64,000 nt of DNA from SOJA01 sp964598485 (GTDB lineage: Archaea; Thermoproteota; Bathyarchaeia; Bathyarchaeales; Bathycorpusculaceae): contig CAZRCD010000003.1 in assembly GCA_964598485.1 (NCBI GenBank), positions 194,350 to 258,349 on the forward strand, read 5' to 3'. A program made the translations under genes and the position numbers. Shown here in pieces: positions 9,301 to 18,744 of this stretch (position 1 is its first letter; each line of letters begins with the position of its first letter). The notes below the pieces were generated by a model. That model saw nothing but the letters and a program-made list of their open reading frames with translations. It ran no database searches and was not told the DNA's origin.

Positions 9301-9723
9301 ATGAGCGAAGTAGGGAAAACGGAGAAAAAACTTTTGGATGCCGCTCTGAAGGCTATGGATAACGCTCACGTGCTTTGGGGTTGTAAGGTAGGATCCGCTG
9401 TTCTTGCAGAAGACGGCGAAATCTATGGCGGCTGCAATGTTGAAAGTTGGGTTTCTGGACTTGGCATTTGCGCTGAAAGATGCGCAATCAACCACGCTGT
9501 TTTGCATGGCAGCCGAAAAATCAATGAAGTAGCCATAGTCGTGAATGCAGGCAGTCAGTGTGAGCCTAGACCGTGCGGAGCGTGCCTGCAGTACATTTAT
9601 GATTTTGCGAAAAACCCCAAAATTGAAATTGTTATGGCAAAAGCGGAAAATGGCAGAATTTTGTTTAAAACGGTTAAAGTAAAGACTCTCAGAGAGTTGC
9701 TGCCCTATCCTTTTAGGAAATGA
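9301..9723 (+). CDS. cdd: Cytidine deaminase
   Basis: Deaminates cytidine and deoxycytidine in pyrimidine salvage. The 140 residues carry the zinc site: CAER (catalytic Glu and Cys) near residue 60 and PCGAC near residue 95, plus NVES in the substrate pocket. The ATG at 9301 follows TTAGAGGGAAGTAGAG. It lies 35 bases after ABCE1 in the same direction. Confidence 0.93.
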   Translation: MSEVGKTEKKLLDAALKAMDNAHVLWGCKVGSAVLAEDGEIYGGCNVESWVSGLGICAERCAINHAVLHGSRKINEVAIVVNAGSQCEPRPCGACLQYIYDFAKNPKIEIVMAKAENGRILFKTVKVKTLRELLPYPFRK

Positions 9724-9815
9724 ACAGAATTCACTGAAAAAGTGTAGTTAAATTAATGAGTAACCAGAGCATATCGTAAAAGTGATTTGTGAGAGAGGGT
9801 GTGGTGGAGGCTTAA

Positions 9816-11333
9816 GTGGCTAGGACAACCTTTGAGGAGATAAGTGCTGCTGACTTCTTCTATCGAAACCGTGACATAGCTGGATTTACAAACCCCACCC
9901 GAGCTATTTTCGCAGCTGTAAGAGAACTTGTAGAAAACTCTTTGGATGCCGCTGAAAGCCTTAAAGTCCCACCTGACATCTACGTGAGACTTTCATATGC
10001 AAACGAAACGGACAAAGAAACAAATGTTTTCAGGTTAAGGATTAAAGACAATGGTATGGGGGTTCCGCCAAGACATATACCATCAGCCTTTGGACAGGTG
10101 CTTTACGGCTCAAAATACAAGCCGAAACAGCAGAGAGGAACCTTTGGCTTAGGCGGAAAAATGGCAATTCTATACGGACAAATCACAACACATCAGCCCG
10201 CCAGCATAATTTCAAGCACGGGCATGTCCAAAATCTACTCATACAAGCTCAGGATCGACATCCGGAGAAATAGACCACTCATACTTGATAGAAAAGTTCT
10301 CATAAACAAAGAAAGATGGCGCGGAACAATAGTCGAGTTCAGCCTTGAAGGCGATTATAAGAGAGCTATGCCTAAGATTCTGGAATACTTCAAGCAAACA
10401 GCCATGGTGAATCCATATGCAAATCTGACATTTGTCGACCCTAAAGGTAGGTTATACAAGTTTACGAGAGTCACTGAGGAAATGCCTGACCCGCCGAAGG
10501 AAACTTTGCCTCACCCGTATGGTGTTGATGTGGAACTTCTCCAACGCCTCATACATGTGACGACTTTTCGGAACATGTCTGACTTTCTGAAAAATCATTT
10601 CCACAGGATCGGCGAAATAACTGCACGAAAATTTTTGGAATTCAGCAACATAAGCCCATCTAAAAATCCTAAGAGGCTTTCCCACGAAGAAGTTGTTCGG
10701 TTGATGCGCATGCTGAAAGAGTTTAGGGAGTTCTTACCTCCGAATGCAAGTTGTTTATCTCCTTTGGGTGAGAAGCTGTTAAAGGCAGGTATCTCGAAAG
10801 AGCTAAAGCCTGAGTTCATCGCTGTTCATCAGCGTAGACCGTCAACCTACGCTGGCCACCCCTTCATCGTTGAAGTGGCAATTGCTTATGGTGGAGAAAT
10901 CCCAAGGAAAGGAAGCTTCCTAATTTATCGTTTCGCTAACAGAATCCCATTACTTTATGATGAAGCAAGCGATGTCTCAACGACAGTGATGAATTCCATG
11001 AATTGGCGAAGATACAAAGTTACACCCGACATGCCTATCGCTATAGCAACGCATATTTGCAGCACCAAGATTCCATACAAAACTGTTGGAAAGGAATTCA
11101 TCGCCGACAGACCAGAGGTTAGAAGAGAAATAGCCAACGGATTGCGGGAGGTCGCACGCCGACTTCAACGCTTTCTAACGAGGAGGGAACATGTAAGCAG
11201 AGATCGGAAAAGGCTTGACATTTTCAGCAAGTACTTGCCAAAAATAGCCGAGTTTTCAACTCAGCTTGCTGGTAAGGAAAAAAATCCAGATATAAAAAAA
11301 CTCTTGAGGAGTGTAAAGAAGTTTGGAACGTAG
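9816..11333 (+). CDS. top6B: DNA topoisomerase VI subunit B
   Basis: ATPase subunit of the type IIB topoisomerase that relaxes and decatenates DNA. The 505 residues begin with the GHKL fold: RELVENSLDAAE (N-box), KDNGMGVPP, then GTFGLGGKMAILYGQ. The central H2tH domain and the transducer domain follow. At 505 residues it is near the short end of the family, lacking the extra C-terminal domain of some archaea. The GTG start at 9816 has a GGTGGAGG site upstream. It overlaps top6A by 11 bases. Confidence 0.96.
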   Translation: MARTTFEEISAADFFYRNRDIAGFTNPTRAIFAAVRELVENSLDAAESLKVPPDIYVRLSYANETDKETNVFRLRIKDNGMGVPPRHIPSAFGQVLYGSKYKPKQQRGTFGLGGKMAILYGQITTHQPASIISSTGMSKIYSYKLRIDIRRNRPLILDRKVLINKERWRGTIVEFSLEGDYKRAMPKILEYFKQTAMVNPYANLTFVDPKGRLYKFTRVTEEMPDPPKETLPHPYGVDVELLQRLIHVTTFRNMSDFLKNHFHRIGEITARKFLEFSNISPSKNPKRLSHEEVVRLMRMLKEFREFLPPNASCLSPLGEKLLKAGISKELKPEFIAVHQRRPSTYAGHPFIVEVAIAYGGEIPRKGSFLIYRFANRIPLLYDEASDVSTTVMNSMNWRRYKVTPDMPIAIATHICSTKIPYKTVGKEFIADRPEVRREIANGLREVARRLQRFLTRREHVSRDRKRLDIFSKYLPKIAEFSTQLAGKEKNPDIKKLLRSVKKFGT

Positions 11334-12414
11334 GGAACATAAAAGTATCATGATAGAAAGGAAAAAAGAAGTCATAGCAAGTTTGGAGAATTTGGGACTC
11401 AAAATTTATGAACAGATCGATGATGGATATTTCCCTTCAGTAGAGATGCCGAGTCGCTCAACAGAAAACATCCGTTATGACCCCCAAGTAAGGCAGTACA
11501 TTTTGGGAGACAGAAAAGTTCGAAGGCACACCCGTAATATACGTCACATAAGACCTTTCACACAGCTTGTTTGGACGGCGTTATTTTCCCGCGAACTCAC
11601 TTCTCACCGTAAAACATCAACCCTGAGAGATGTTTACTATTCTGCACAAGCATACGAAATGAAATTCACGGACCAGCAAGAATCAAACAACATCATAACG
11701 GATTTAGAAACAGTTTTAGGGTTATCTAGAGAAGACTTCAACATCTTTCCAGAAGAACGTTCAGCAGTGTTCGGCGACCTAACAATAGAATACACAGTGC
11801 CCGGATACGAAGGAAAAACGTTGAATCTAACCTCTCACCCGGACGGCGTTATGATTGGGCCCGCTCTAACCTCATCAGAGTTTGTGAGCACAACAGCGGA
11901 CAAGGTCATAGCCATAGAGAAGGGCGGTTTGTTCACACGGTTTGTAGAGGAGAACGTGCACAAGAAGTTTAATTCCCTACTTGTTTTAACGGCTGGACAA
12001 GCCCCAAGAGCAACACGACATTTTATTAGAAGGCTCAGCAGAGAACTGGACATACCAGTCTACATCTTTACGGACGGCGACCCTTGGGGAATGCACATAG
12101 CTATGGTCATAATTTCGGGTTCTGCGAACGCTGCACACCTAAGGGAATTAACCACACCCGATGCTAAATGGAGCGGAGTGTGGGCAACAGACATCGTCAA
12201 TTATAAACTGCCGACTGACCCATTGGACGAAGTAGACATAAAAAGGCTTTATGAGTTGCAGAGAGATCCACGCTATAAGGATCCGCTGTGGCAGAGAGAA
12301 ATCAAGACATTCTTAAAAATAAGGAAGAAGGCGGAGCAAGAAGCCTTCAGCAGATACGGCTTAACATATATCGTGGATGAATACTTGCCTACTAAGCTTG
12401 AAGAAACCAAGTGA
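11323..12414 (+). CDS. top6A: DNA topoisomerase VI subunit A
   Basis: Spo11-like cleavage subunit. The catalytic tyrosine is in LRDVYYSAQ (about residues 101-109). The Toprim acidic residues are E in VIAIEKGG and the DxD in FTDGDPWGMH. The frame opens at TTG 11323 inside top6B; an ATG at 11350 (MIERKKEV) is an alternative, nine residues shorter. Co-expression with top6B is expected because the two form an A2B2 enzyme. Confidence 0.96.
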   Translation: MERREHKSIMIERKKEVIASLENLGLKIYEQIDDGYFPSVEMPSRSTENIRYDPQVRQYILGDRKVRRHTRNIRHIRPFTQLVWTALFSRELTSHRKTSTLRDVYYSAQAYEMKFTDQQESNNIITDLETVLGLSREDFNIFPEERSAVFGDLTIEYTVPGYEGKTLNLTSHPDGVMIGPALTSSEFVSTTADKVIAIEKGGLFTRFVEENVHKKFNSLLVLTAGQAPRATRHFIRRLSRELDIPVYIFTDGDPWGMHIAMVIISGSANAAHLRELTTPDAKWSGVWATDIVNYKLPTDPLDEVDIKRLYELQRDPRYKDPLWQREIKTFLKIRKKAEQEAFSRYGLTYIVDEYLPTKLEETK

Positions 12415-12483
12415 ACATGAGGAAATTTAAAATAACTGTACGTCGTTCTTAAGTAAAAGCACACAAAAAAGGAAGAGTCAGAT

Positions 12484-12681
12484 ATGAGTGAGGAAGGCGG
12501 TTTCGGATTGGTTGTGGCCGAAAAATTCTTTGGCTTAATACTCATTGTTATCGGCGCCTTAACCACGTATTACACTTTCACAAGCACTCAAGCACTACGC
12601 GATTACACGGCATTTTTTGGGTTCCTAAGCGTCATAGTTTTAGCGCTAGGAGTAATCTTGATCATTGCGAAGGTTGAATAG
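12484..12681 (+). CDS. Small two-helix membrane protein
   Basis: A 65-residue protein with two predicted transmembrane segments (about residues 15-33 and 41-61) separated by a short polar turn. It has a clear site, GGAAGAG, ten bases before the ATG. No family is recognised; similar short membrane proteins are common in archaea. Confidence 0.6.
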   Translation: MSEEGGFGLVVAEKFFGLILIVIGALTTYYTFTSTQALRDYTAFFGFLSVIVLALGVILIIAKVE

Positions 12682-12732
12682 CATTTTATTTTTTTAAGAA
12701 CCAGCGGTTGTGCCTAGAACAAACATTTCTAT

Positions 12733-12963
12733 TCATGTTAAGGCTATCATAGCTACGAAAATGGCTATGGCTCTACTTTCTCTTGCTTTGTACAGTTCTC
12801 GTGGACCTATGTAGAATTGCATTGCAAGGGAGTAAAACGCCGCAAATAGAGAGATGTAAGGTAGAAAACCTCTAAGCAGACATGGTCCAATGCCGTAACA
12901 TGCAGCTTTCCAAGCGTTTAAGATGGAGCCTTGTCCGCCTACAAGTTTGTAAAGCAAATGCAA
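12733..12963 (-). CDS. Half-size Yip1-domain membrane protein, possibly a remnant
   Basis: A 76-residue frame from TTG 12963 that resembles the C-terminal half of Yip1-family proteins: GGQGSILNAWKAACYGIGP, then a hydrophobic stretch and YSLAMQFYIGPRELY. Two or three membrane segments remain, where a full Yip1 domain has about five. It begins eight bases after the stop of the zinc-ribbon/DUF4342 gene, with no good ribosome binding site. It may be a truncated gene or a short real one. Confidence 0.4.
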   Translation of the reverse strand: MHLLYKLVGGQGSILNAWKAACYGIGPCLLRGFLPYISLFAAFYSLAMQFYIGPRELYKARESRAIAIFVAMIALT

Positions 12964-12971
12964 CAGCAGGG

Positions 12972-13337
12972 TTACTCTCTTCTTTCAACGACCACCGTAC
13001 AATTGGTAGCCAAAGCAGCTATCACGCCTAAAGCCGCAAGCCAAGGAGCAAGCACAACACCGATAACTCCTACAGTCACGGGTATTTCAAGCAAAACCTT
13101 TCCTTTTTCATCCTTAACAATTATTCTAGTCACGTTTCCTTCATGAAGCAACTCTTTAACTTTTTCAATAAGATTGTCAGCGGATACAGAGAATTCCTCT
13201 TCAACGACTTTGGTGACTAGAGTGCCACAAGCATAACAGAACTTATCGTCTTCTTTCAACATTACGCCACATTTCGGGCAATGAGGCAAACCATTTTTCA
13301 CCGTCTGGAAAAGAGTCTTAATGCCAGTTAAAAACAT
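12972..13337 (-). CDS. Zinc-ribbon protein with DUF4342-like domain
   Basis: From the ATG at 13335-13337 the protein has about 121 residues. A zinc ribbon CPKCG...CYACG comes first (about residues 19-38), then a domain like DUF4342: DNLIEKVKELLHEGNVTRII, IPVTVGVIGVVLAPWLAALG. Its C-terminal part is hydrophobic and may be membrane associated. Function unknown. It is transcribed away from the aIF5B gene. Confidence 0.7.
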   Translation of the reverse strand: MFLTGIKTLFQTVKNGLPHCPKCGVMLKEDDKFCYACGTLVTKVVEEEFSVSADNLIEKVKELLHEGNVTRIIVKDEKGKVLLEIPVTVGVIGVVLAPWLAALGVIAALATNCTVVVERRE

Positions 13338-13424
13338 TATGAAGAAAAGGACTGAGCGCTTATTAGGTAATAGTTTATTAATTTTGAAACGCATCATTGA
13401 ACGACTGACTTATTTAGTCCGTCA

Positions 13425-13431
13425 AAGGAGA
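13425..13431 (+). promoter_or_regulatory. Shine-Dalgarno site that decides the aIF5B start
   Basis: AAAGGAG directly abuts the first ATG (13431), leaving no spacer. The second in-frame ATG at 13440 has a normal spacing of about nine bases, so translation should start at 13440. Confidence 0.6.
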
Positions 13432-13439
13432 TGCAGAAG

Positions 13440-15221
13440 ATGCCTACTCGTCAACCAATTGTGTGCGTGCTTGGTCACGTTGATACTGGTAAGACCTTGC
13501 TTTTGGATAAAATACGCAAAACAAGCGTTCAAGCTCGAGAGGCTGGAGGGATTACACAGCACATCGGTGCAAGTTTTTTCCCTGTTGACACACTTAAGCA
13601 ACTAGTCGGTCCTCTGCTTTCAATGGTTAAGGGTGAAATTGAAATTCCAGGATTGCTTGTTGTTGACACACCGGGACATGAGGCTTTCACGAACTTGCGT
13701 AAGAGAGGCGGCGGCGTAGCAGACATAGCAATACTTGTTATTGATGTTTTACGGGGCTTTGAAGCTCAAACTCACGAAAGTATAGAGATTTTAAAGACCC
13801 GTAAAACGCCTTTTTTGGTAGCTGCTAACAAGATAGACCGAATACCAGGATGGAATTCTTATCCTGACACACCGTTTTTGAAGACTTACAAAATGCAAGG
13901 TCGCTACGTTAAGGAAGATTTGGATAATAGAATCTACGATATTATAGGTACTTTTTCCCGTTTAGGGTTTAGGGCGGACCGTTTCGATCAAATGAAGGAC
14001 TTCACAAAGACTATAGCAATTGTACCTACAAGTGCGAAAACTGGCGAGGGCATAACTGAACTTCTCATGGTTCTTGTGGGTTTGACCCAACAGTATTTGA
14101 AGAAGCGTTTACAGACCACAGAGGGACCAGCCAAAGGCACGGTTCTAGAAGTTAAAGAAGAGCCTGGTTTGGGTTTAACGATCAACACTATAATTTACGA
14201 TGGAGTTTTGCAGAAAGAAGACTTGATCGTTGTTGGCGGTAAGGAAAAGCCCGTTGTTACGCGGATACGGGCGATTTTGGTTCCTAAGGCTTTGGATGAG
14301 ATTAGGGATCCTAGGGACAGGTTTTCTTCTGTTGATTCTGTTTCCGCTGCGGCTGGAATCAAGATTGCGGCTCCTGATTTGGAAGGAGTCTTGGCTGGAG
14401 CACCATTGTATTCTGTGCCTCATGGTGAAGATCTGGAAAAATATGCCAAGCTTGTTTCTGAGGAGATTGAGAGAATTAGGATTACGACGGATGTTGACGG
14501 AGTTGTTTTGAAGGCTGACACTTTAGGCTCATTAGAGGCTATTGCTGAAAGCCTGAAACGAAACGATGTACCAGTCAGATTGGCGGACGTTGGTGACGTT
14601 TCAAAAAGAGATGTTGTTGAAGCAGGTGTTGTCAAGGAACACGAGCCTTTTTATGGTGTGGTGTTAGCCTTTAACATTAAGGTTTTGCCAGATGCTGAAG
14701 AAGAAGCGGAAATTAAGGGCGTTCAGATTTTCCGTGAAAACATAGTCTACCGCCTAATGGACGATTATCTGTTGTGGCTTAAGACCAAACGGGAGGCAGA
14801 GTTTGAGCAAGTGTTCGAAAAGCTGGTTATGCCCGGGAAAATCCGAATTTTGGAAGGTTATGTTTTTCGAAGGGCGAAACCAGCAATAGTGGGCGTGGAA
14901 ATCTTAGCTGGGAGGATAAAGTCGAAATACACGCTTGTGAGGGCTGAAAACGGTGAGGAAATGGGTGTGATACAACAGATCCAAGAGAAGGGAAAAGCCC
15001 TATCAGAGGCTCGGCAAGGAATGCAGGTGGCTGTATCAATAGACAAGCCGATGGTTGGGAGACACATATTCGAAAAAGATGTGTTGTATGTGAAGGTACC
15101 GGAACGACATGCAAAGGTGTTGCTGACAACGTTTATGGATAGGTTGACAATTGAAGAGCAAGAAGCACTAAACGAATACGTAAAACTGATGAGAAAGAAA
15201 ATACCGTTCTGGGCAGCATGA
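13440..15221 (+). CDS. infB: Translation initiation factor aIF5B
   Basis: GTPase that promotes ribosomal subunit joining. About 593 residues. G1 is GHVDTGKT near the start, G3 is DTPGHEAF, G4 is NKID. The typical aIF5B domain II, the alpha/beta domain III and the C-terminal domain IV follow. The archaeal/eukaryotic insertion pattern (KTSVQAREAGGITQHIGA) is clear. No intein is present. The start at 13440 is chosen from the ribosome binding site. Confidence 0.96.
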   Translation: MPTRQPIVCVLGHVDTGKTLLLDKIRKTSVQAREAGGITQHIGASFFPVDTLKQLVGPLLSMVKGEIEIPGLLVVDTPGHEAFTNLRKRGGGVADIAILVIDVLRGFEAQTHESIEILKTRKTPFLVAANKIDRIPGWNSYPDTPFLKTYKMQGRYVKEDLDNRIYDIIGTFSRLGFRADRFDQMKDFTKTIAIVPTSAKTGEGITELLMVLVGLTQQYLKKRLQTTEGPAKGTVLEVKEEPGLGLTINTIIYDGVLQKEDLIVVGGKEKPVVTRIRAILVPKALDEIRDPRDRFSSVDSVSAAAGIKIAAPDLEGVLAGAPLYSVPHGEDLEKYAKLVSEEIERIRITTDVDGVVLKADTLGSLEAIAESLKRNDVPVRLADVGDVSKRDVVEAGVVKEHEPFYGVVLAFNIKVLPDAEEEAEIKGVQIFRENIVYRLMDDYLLWLKTKREAEFEQVFEKLVMPGKIRILEGYVFRRAKPAIVGVEILAGRIKSKYTLVRAENGEEMGVIQQIQEKGKALSEARQGMQVAVSIDKPMVGRHIFEKDVLYVKVPERHAKVLLTTFMDRLTIEEQEALNEYVKLMRKKIPFWAA

Positions 15222-15264
15222 AAATTTAGGTGAAAAATCAAAATTCTAGTGTGTACTATTTTTT

Positions 15265-15621
15265 CTAGCGTCTCGTTTTCTTCTTTATCTTTTCAAACTT
15301 CCGTTTCTTTTCTTTCATCCTACGGAAGTCAGCATATACTGGTCTGGGGATGTCTGTTCTTGGAAAGTATATGTCCGTTTTTCCCTCTGGTGGCACGATT
15401 GGATATCGTGCTTTCTTTTTCAGATATAGTCTAACGTAAAAGTAGTAGACGGTTAAGGCTATGGCGCCTGAACTGACTGTACACCGCCAGATAGATCGTA
15501 TGAGAACCCCAATTACAAGCCATACTATTTCAACACCGAAAACAATAGATATTCCAATCAGTGTGGCTAGCTTTTTTCCTGTGCCCAACACACGACCCCA
15601 GATAATCTTTGCAAAAAGCAC
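15265..15621 (-). CDS. Hypothetical membrane protein with basic tail
   Basis: A 118-residue protein from GTG 15621. It has two probable transmembrane segments (about residues 18-42 and 48-66). A soluble C-terminal region contains YPIVPPEGKTDIYFPRTDIPRP and ends in a very basic tail (KKRKFEKIKKKTRR). Not recognised. It converges with aIF5B. Confidence 0.6.
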   Translation of the reverse strand: MLFAKIIWGRVLGTGKKLATLIGISIVFGVEIVWLVIGVLIRSIWRCTVSSGAIALTVYYFYVRLYLKKKARYPIVPPEGKTDIYFPRTDIPRPVYADFRRMKEKKRKFEKIKKKTRR

Positions 15622-15701
15622 CTATTACATCTTACGGTAATACTCGTCTGTAGCACTGTTGAAAACCGGAAATAAATAGTGTAATTTTAAGAATGTGTGT
15701 G

Positions 15702-16691
15702 TTACAACGGAAGTCTTGTTCCAGTTCCCGTTTTCGTTGCTTTTTCGTAAATGAGCATGGCGGTTGCCATGTCTTCTATGGCTAGACCCAGGTTCATGGA
15801 CATGATGCGTTCTTCAGGGTTCTCACGTCCTGGTTTTTTTCCGTTCACAATTTCGCCTAGATCTGCATATGCTTGTGGTATGTTGGAGAAGTATCCTATT
15901 TTTTTGTAGTAGGCTAGTTGGGTTTGGTCGTCGGTGCAGAACTTGTTCATGGAATGCATGGCTTCTGGTTTCCAGTATGAGTCAAAGTCTAGGGCGCAGA
16001 CGAAGCCGCCGTTCTTAAACCATGATGCTTCAATTACGGGGTGTGGATGTTTCAGTATTGGGCCAGCGGTTACGATTATGTCGCAGTTTTCAACAGCCTC
16101 TCTAGGCGAGGCAACAGGAACAACTTTCAGTCCATGTTTAGCTGTCATCTCTTCTACGTAACGCTCAAGGTTTCTTTCGCTGATGTCGTAGGCTTTCACT
16201 TCTTCCAAGTTTTTGCACATGACTATCAGGGCTTCGAGGTTGCTTCTGCCTTGAACACCGCATCTGAGAATGCCTAAGACTTTTGAGTCTTGTCTAGCTA
16301 GGTGTTTAGCTGCAATGGCGGTTGCCGCTCCTGTTCGTTTGGCTGTTATCCAAGTGCAATCCATAACGCTTATGGGAAAGCCAGTTTCAGGGTCGTTCAA
16401 GATAAGTAGTCCTGATATGTATGGTAAGCCATGTTTGGGGTTTTCTGGGAATCCGCTCACCCATTTTATGCCTGCTGACTTCATTTTGGGTATGTATGCT
16501 GGCATGGCGTGGATGAAGGCGTCTTTTTGAGGGTGGATGCCGGGTTTGGGTGGGACTTCAGTTCGTCCTTCTGCTTTTTCAAGGAAGGCTTTTTCGACTA
16601 CTCGGATGACTTCGGTTATGGGGATGTTTAGATTTTCTATGTCGTGCCGAGAAAGGTATAGAACTTCTCTTAAAGAACTCATTACAGACAC
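15702..16691 (-). CDS. Ornithine cyclodeaminase / alanine dehydrogenase family protein
   Basis: NAD-dependent enzyme of the mu-crystallin family, about 329 residues. Family marks are KWVSGFPENP, LILNDPETGFPISVMDCTWITAKRTGAAT and the Rossmann start VLGILRCGVQGRSNLEAL, where the usual GxGxQ is CGVQG. The substrate could be ornithine, alanine or another imino acid. The start is GTG 16691 or the ATG nine bases later. Confidence 0.85.
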   Translation of the reverse strand: MSVMSSLREVLYLSRHDIENLNIPITEVIRVVEKAFLEKAEGRTEVPPKPGIHPQKDAFIHAMPAYIPKMKSAGIKWVSGFPENPKHGLPYISGLLILNDPETGFPISVMDCTWITAKRTGAATAIAAKHLARQDSKVLGILRCGVQGRSNLEALIVMCKNLEEVKAYDISERNLERYVEEMTAKHGLKVVPVASPREAVENCDIIVTAGPILKHPHPVIEASWFKNGGFVCALDFDSYWKPEAMHSMNKFCTDDQTQLAYYKKIGYFSNIPQAYADLGEIVNGKKPGRENPEERIMSMNLGLAIEDMATAMLIYEKATKTGTGTRLPL

Positions 16692-16826
16692 CTGATCCCT
16701 TTATCGAGTGGAGCTACCACTTTTCGATTCTCCACATTAATACACCATCAATATTCATTTTCCTTTTTGATAAAAGGTCAGTGTTTTCTTTGGTTGACAG
16801 AAAGAGCGGACAATGTTTTAAATGTT

Positions 16827-16934
16827 TTATTGACCTATCTGACTTTTTGATCTCCATATTGCGTGGATGCCGCAGTATTCCCTTGCCTCCATCTTCTCCG
16901 CTGCGGTCTTAAACCTTGCTTTCAGCTTGTCTGT
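16827..16934 (-). pseudogene. Relic of a desulfoferrodoxin C-terminus
   Basis: In a frame different from the MFS gene, positions ~16920 down to ~16850 encode FKTAAEKMEAREYCGIHAIW. This matches the end of the intact desulfoferrodoxin 2.8 kb away (FETTAEEIEAREYCNIHGLW), including the Cys and His iron ligands. The frame runs from a stop at 16935-16937 to a stop at 16827-16829, so only the last ~25 codons survive. It overlaps the last codons of the MFS transporter, whose stop codon lies within it. Confidence 0.75.
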
Positions 16935-18105
16935 TTAGCCAAACGAGCAGCACTATTGCTGCTGCCGATATCACTGCCGAAATTATGAAGCCGTATTCCA
17001 GTCCATACTGGATGATCGCGCCCGCAGTAATTAAAGGCGCTATTCCCTGTCCAATGTCTATCCCCATCATGTAAAGCGAGTTAGCAAGTACATTTCTAGA
17101 AGGCTGAATGTGCTCTGCAATGAGCATGGAGCCTACAGGGAAGAGTACTCCTTGGATTGCGCCAATCAAAGCGAAAATTACTGCAAAAACTAAATTATTT
17201 ACAAAAATGGCTAAGGCAAAAGAAAACAATGCTGCAAAAATTGTGGCAAATATCACAAGCATTGGTTTGCTTACTCTGTGGACAATTCTCCCTATGGAAA
17301 GACGTGTAACAGTGGTGGCGATGTAGTACAAGAGGAAAAGCACAGAAACAAGTTCGTCGCTGAACTTAAGCTTGTCTTTTGCGTAAAGCGGGGCATAGGC
17401 TAATATCACTCCAAAAAGAACGAAAAAGGTGAAATTTCCAATAAAAGCTATGCCAAACATCCTATTACGCGTAATAGCTGAAATCTTACTCTTTAGGGCT
17501 TCTCTGCTCACAGCCGTACCGATAATCTGCCAATTTTTCTCAATTGAAGAAACCTTTTTGTTAAGAAGAAAAGCTGCAAAAGTTCCAATGGAACCCATCA
17601 AGCAAGCAAAATAGAAAGTGTTTTGAACGCCAAACAACGGAATAGAAAATGTAGTGATGGCTGGTCCAGCCAATAAGCCGAGACTTAAGGAAGCAGTATA
17701 GGTGCCGACACCTTTGTCTCTTTCGATACTTGAGATTGTCAAAGCAGCCAAAATTAAAGATGCTGTTCCGATAAAAGCGTACGCAAAACCATGCGTAGCA
17801 CGCAAAACAATTAGTATACCGATGCTGTCTGTTAAAGGGTAAAGCGCTGGACAGATGGAGAAAACTGCAAAAGCAACCAGCAAAAAAGTTATTGTCTTTT
17901 TCCCGCCTGCAAACACACCTAAAGAAAACTTCGCCAGAGCAGACGCAATGAAAAATATAGCTGTTACTAAACCAACCATCTCAATAGACGCGTCTAAATC
18001 TTTCACATAAATCGATAGTATAGGCGCAATAACTGAAGAAGAGGCTATGTAGCTGAACCCCATCAAACACATGATTGAATGCGGCGTTACTTGCGGTCTT
18101 TTCAA
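16909..18105 (-). CDS. MFS transporter
   Basis: About 398 residues with 12 predicted membrane helices. The A-like motif is degenerate (LAKFSLGVFAGGKK between helices 2 and 3; RLSIGRIVHRVSKP in the second half). The substrate is unknown; the overall pattern resembles multidrug or sugar efflux families. Its 3' end overlaps the relic of desulfoferrodoxin, so its last residues (after about AESKV) may have been created by a recombination event. The ferritin-like gene lies just upstream on the same strand. Confidence 0.85.
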   Translation of the reverse strand: MKRPQVTPHSIMCLMGFSYIASSSVIAPILSIYVKDLDASIEMVGLVTAIFFIASALAKFSLGVFAGGKKTITFLLVAFAVFSICPALYPLTDSIGILIVLRATHGFAYAFIGTASLILAALTISSIERDKGVGTYTASLSLGLLAGPAITTFSIPLFGVQNTFYFACLMGSIGTFAAFLLNKKVSSIEKNWQIIGTAVSREALKSKISAITRNRMFGIAFIGNFTFFVLFGVILAYAPLYAKDKLKFSDELVSVLFLLYYIATTVTRLSIGRIVHRVSKPMLVIFATIFAALFSFALAIFVNNLVFAVIFALIGAIQGVLFPVGSMLIAEHIQPSRNVLANSLYMMGIDIGQGIAPLITAGAIIQYGLEYGFIISAVISAAAIVLLVWLNRQAESKV

Positions 18106-18129
18106 TAGATATCACGTGCTGTCTCAAGT

Positions 18130-18609
18130 TTAGCCGGTTAGGCGGGAATATCTGAATAGAAAATCCCACCATTTCTCGTCCTTAACTTTCTCACCTTCAC
18201 AGACAAGCTCATGTACACGCTTCATTATTGCATGATGTTTTTTTTCGTCGCTAATTATGTCTTGAAGAATAAACCTTACGCGTTTATCCTCAGTCTTATC
18301 AACAATCCTCTCGAAGCCCTCAAGCATTTCACGTTCAACTTCAACATGCTTCTCAATAGCTTTACGGAATTCTTCGCCTTCTTTAAACTGTTCTTTTGAA
18401 GAAGTTTCGAGCAACTTTAAGATAGCTCGTAACATATGCTCATGTTTCGTCGAGTCTAAAGCAAGTTGATAAAGCAGAAGCCTAATAACCGTGTTATTTG
18501 TCTTTCCTATTGAATCATGCAAAAGCCTCACAGCTTCCCTTTCATTTTCAACCCGTTCTTCAATCATCGTCTTAAACTCTTGTTTGTCCATCGACAACCC
18601 AATCCCCAA
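18130..18609 (-). CDS. Ferritin-like four-helix protein, type A
   Basis: A 159-residue (153 from ATG 18591) helical protein. Possible carboxylate/histidine iron ligands are in KHEHML, HVEVEREMLEGFE and SDEKKHHAIM, a rubrerythrin/ferritin-like arrangement. It ends with DEKWWDFLF. A second protein in this window (21540-22019) has the same plan and the same WWD ending, so they are paralogues of a family I do not recognise by name. The location among superoxide reductase, peroxiredoxin and ferritin genes supports a role in iron or oxidant handling. Confidence 0.7.
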   Translation of the reverse strand: MGIGLSMDKQEFKTMIEERVENEREAVRLLHDSIGKTNNTVIRLLLYQLALDSTKHEHMLRAILKLLETSSKEQFKEGEEFRKAIEKHVEVEREMLEGFERIVDKTEDKRVRFILQDIISDEKKHHAIMKRVHELVCEGEKVKDEKWWDFLFRYSRLTG

Positions 18610-18744
18610 ATTGTTTTAAACTCGACTTTATTTAAACATTTCAAGGATTCTCTCATCAAGCAGCTTTTCACATTTCTGTGCCTGAAACTGCATTTTACGC
18701 AAGTTTTAAATTTCGATTAACGATATGTGGATTGGTGGTTTGAT

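Noticed and set aside
16692..16826. A further gene between the cyclodeaminase and the MFS gene
   Set aside because: Only short A/T-rich frames; the one readable thing is the superoxide reductase relic next to it.
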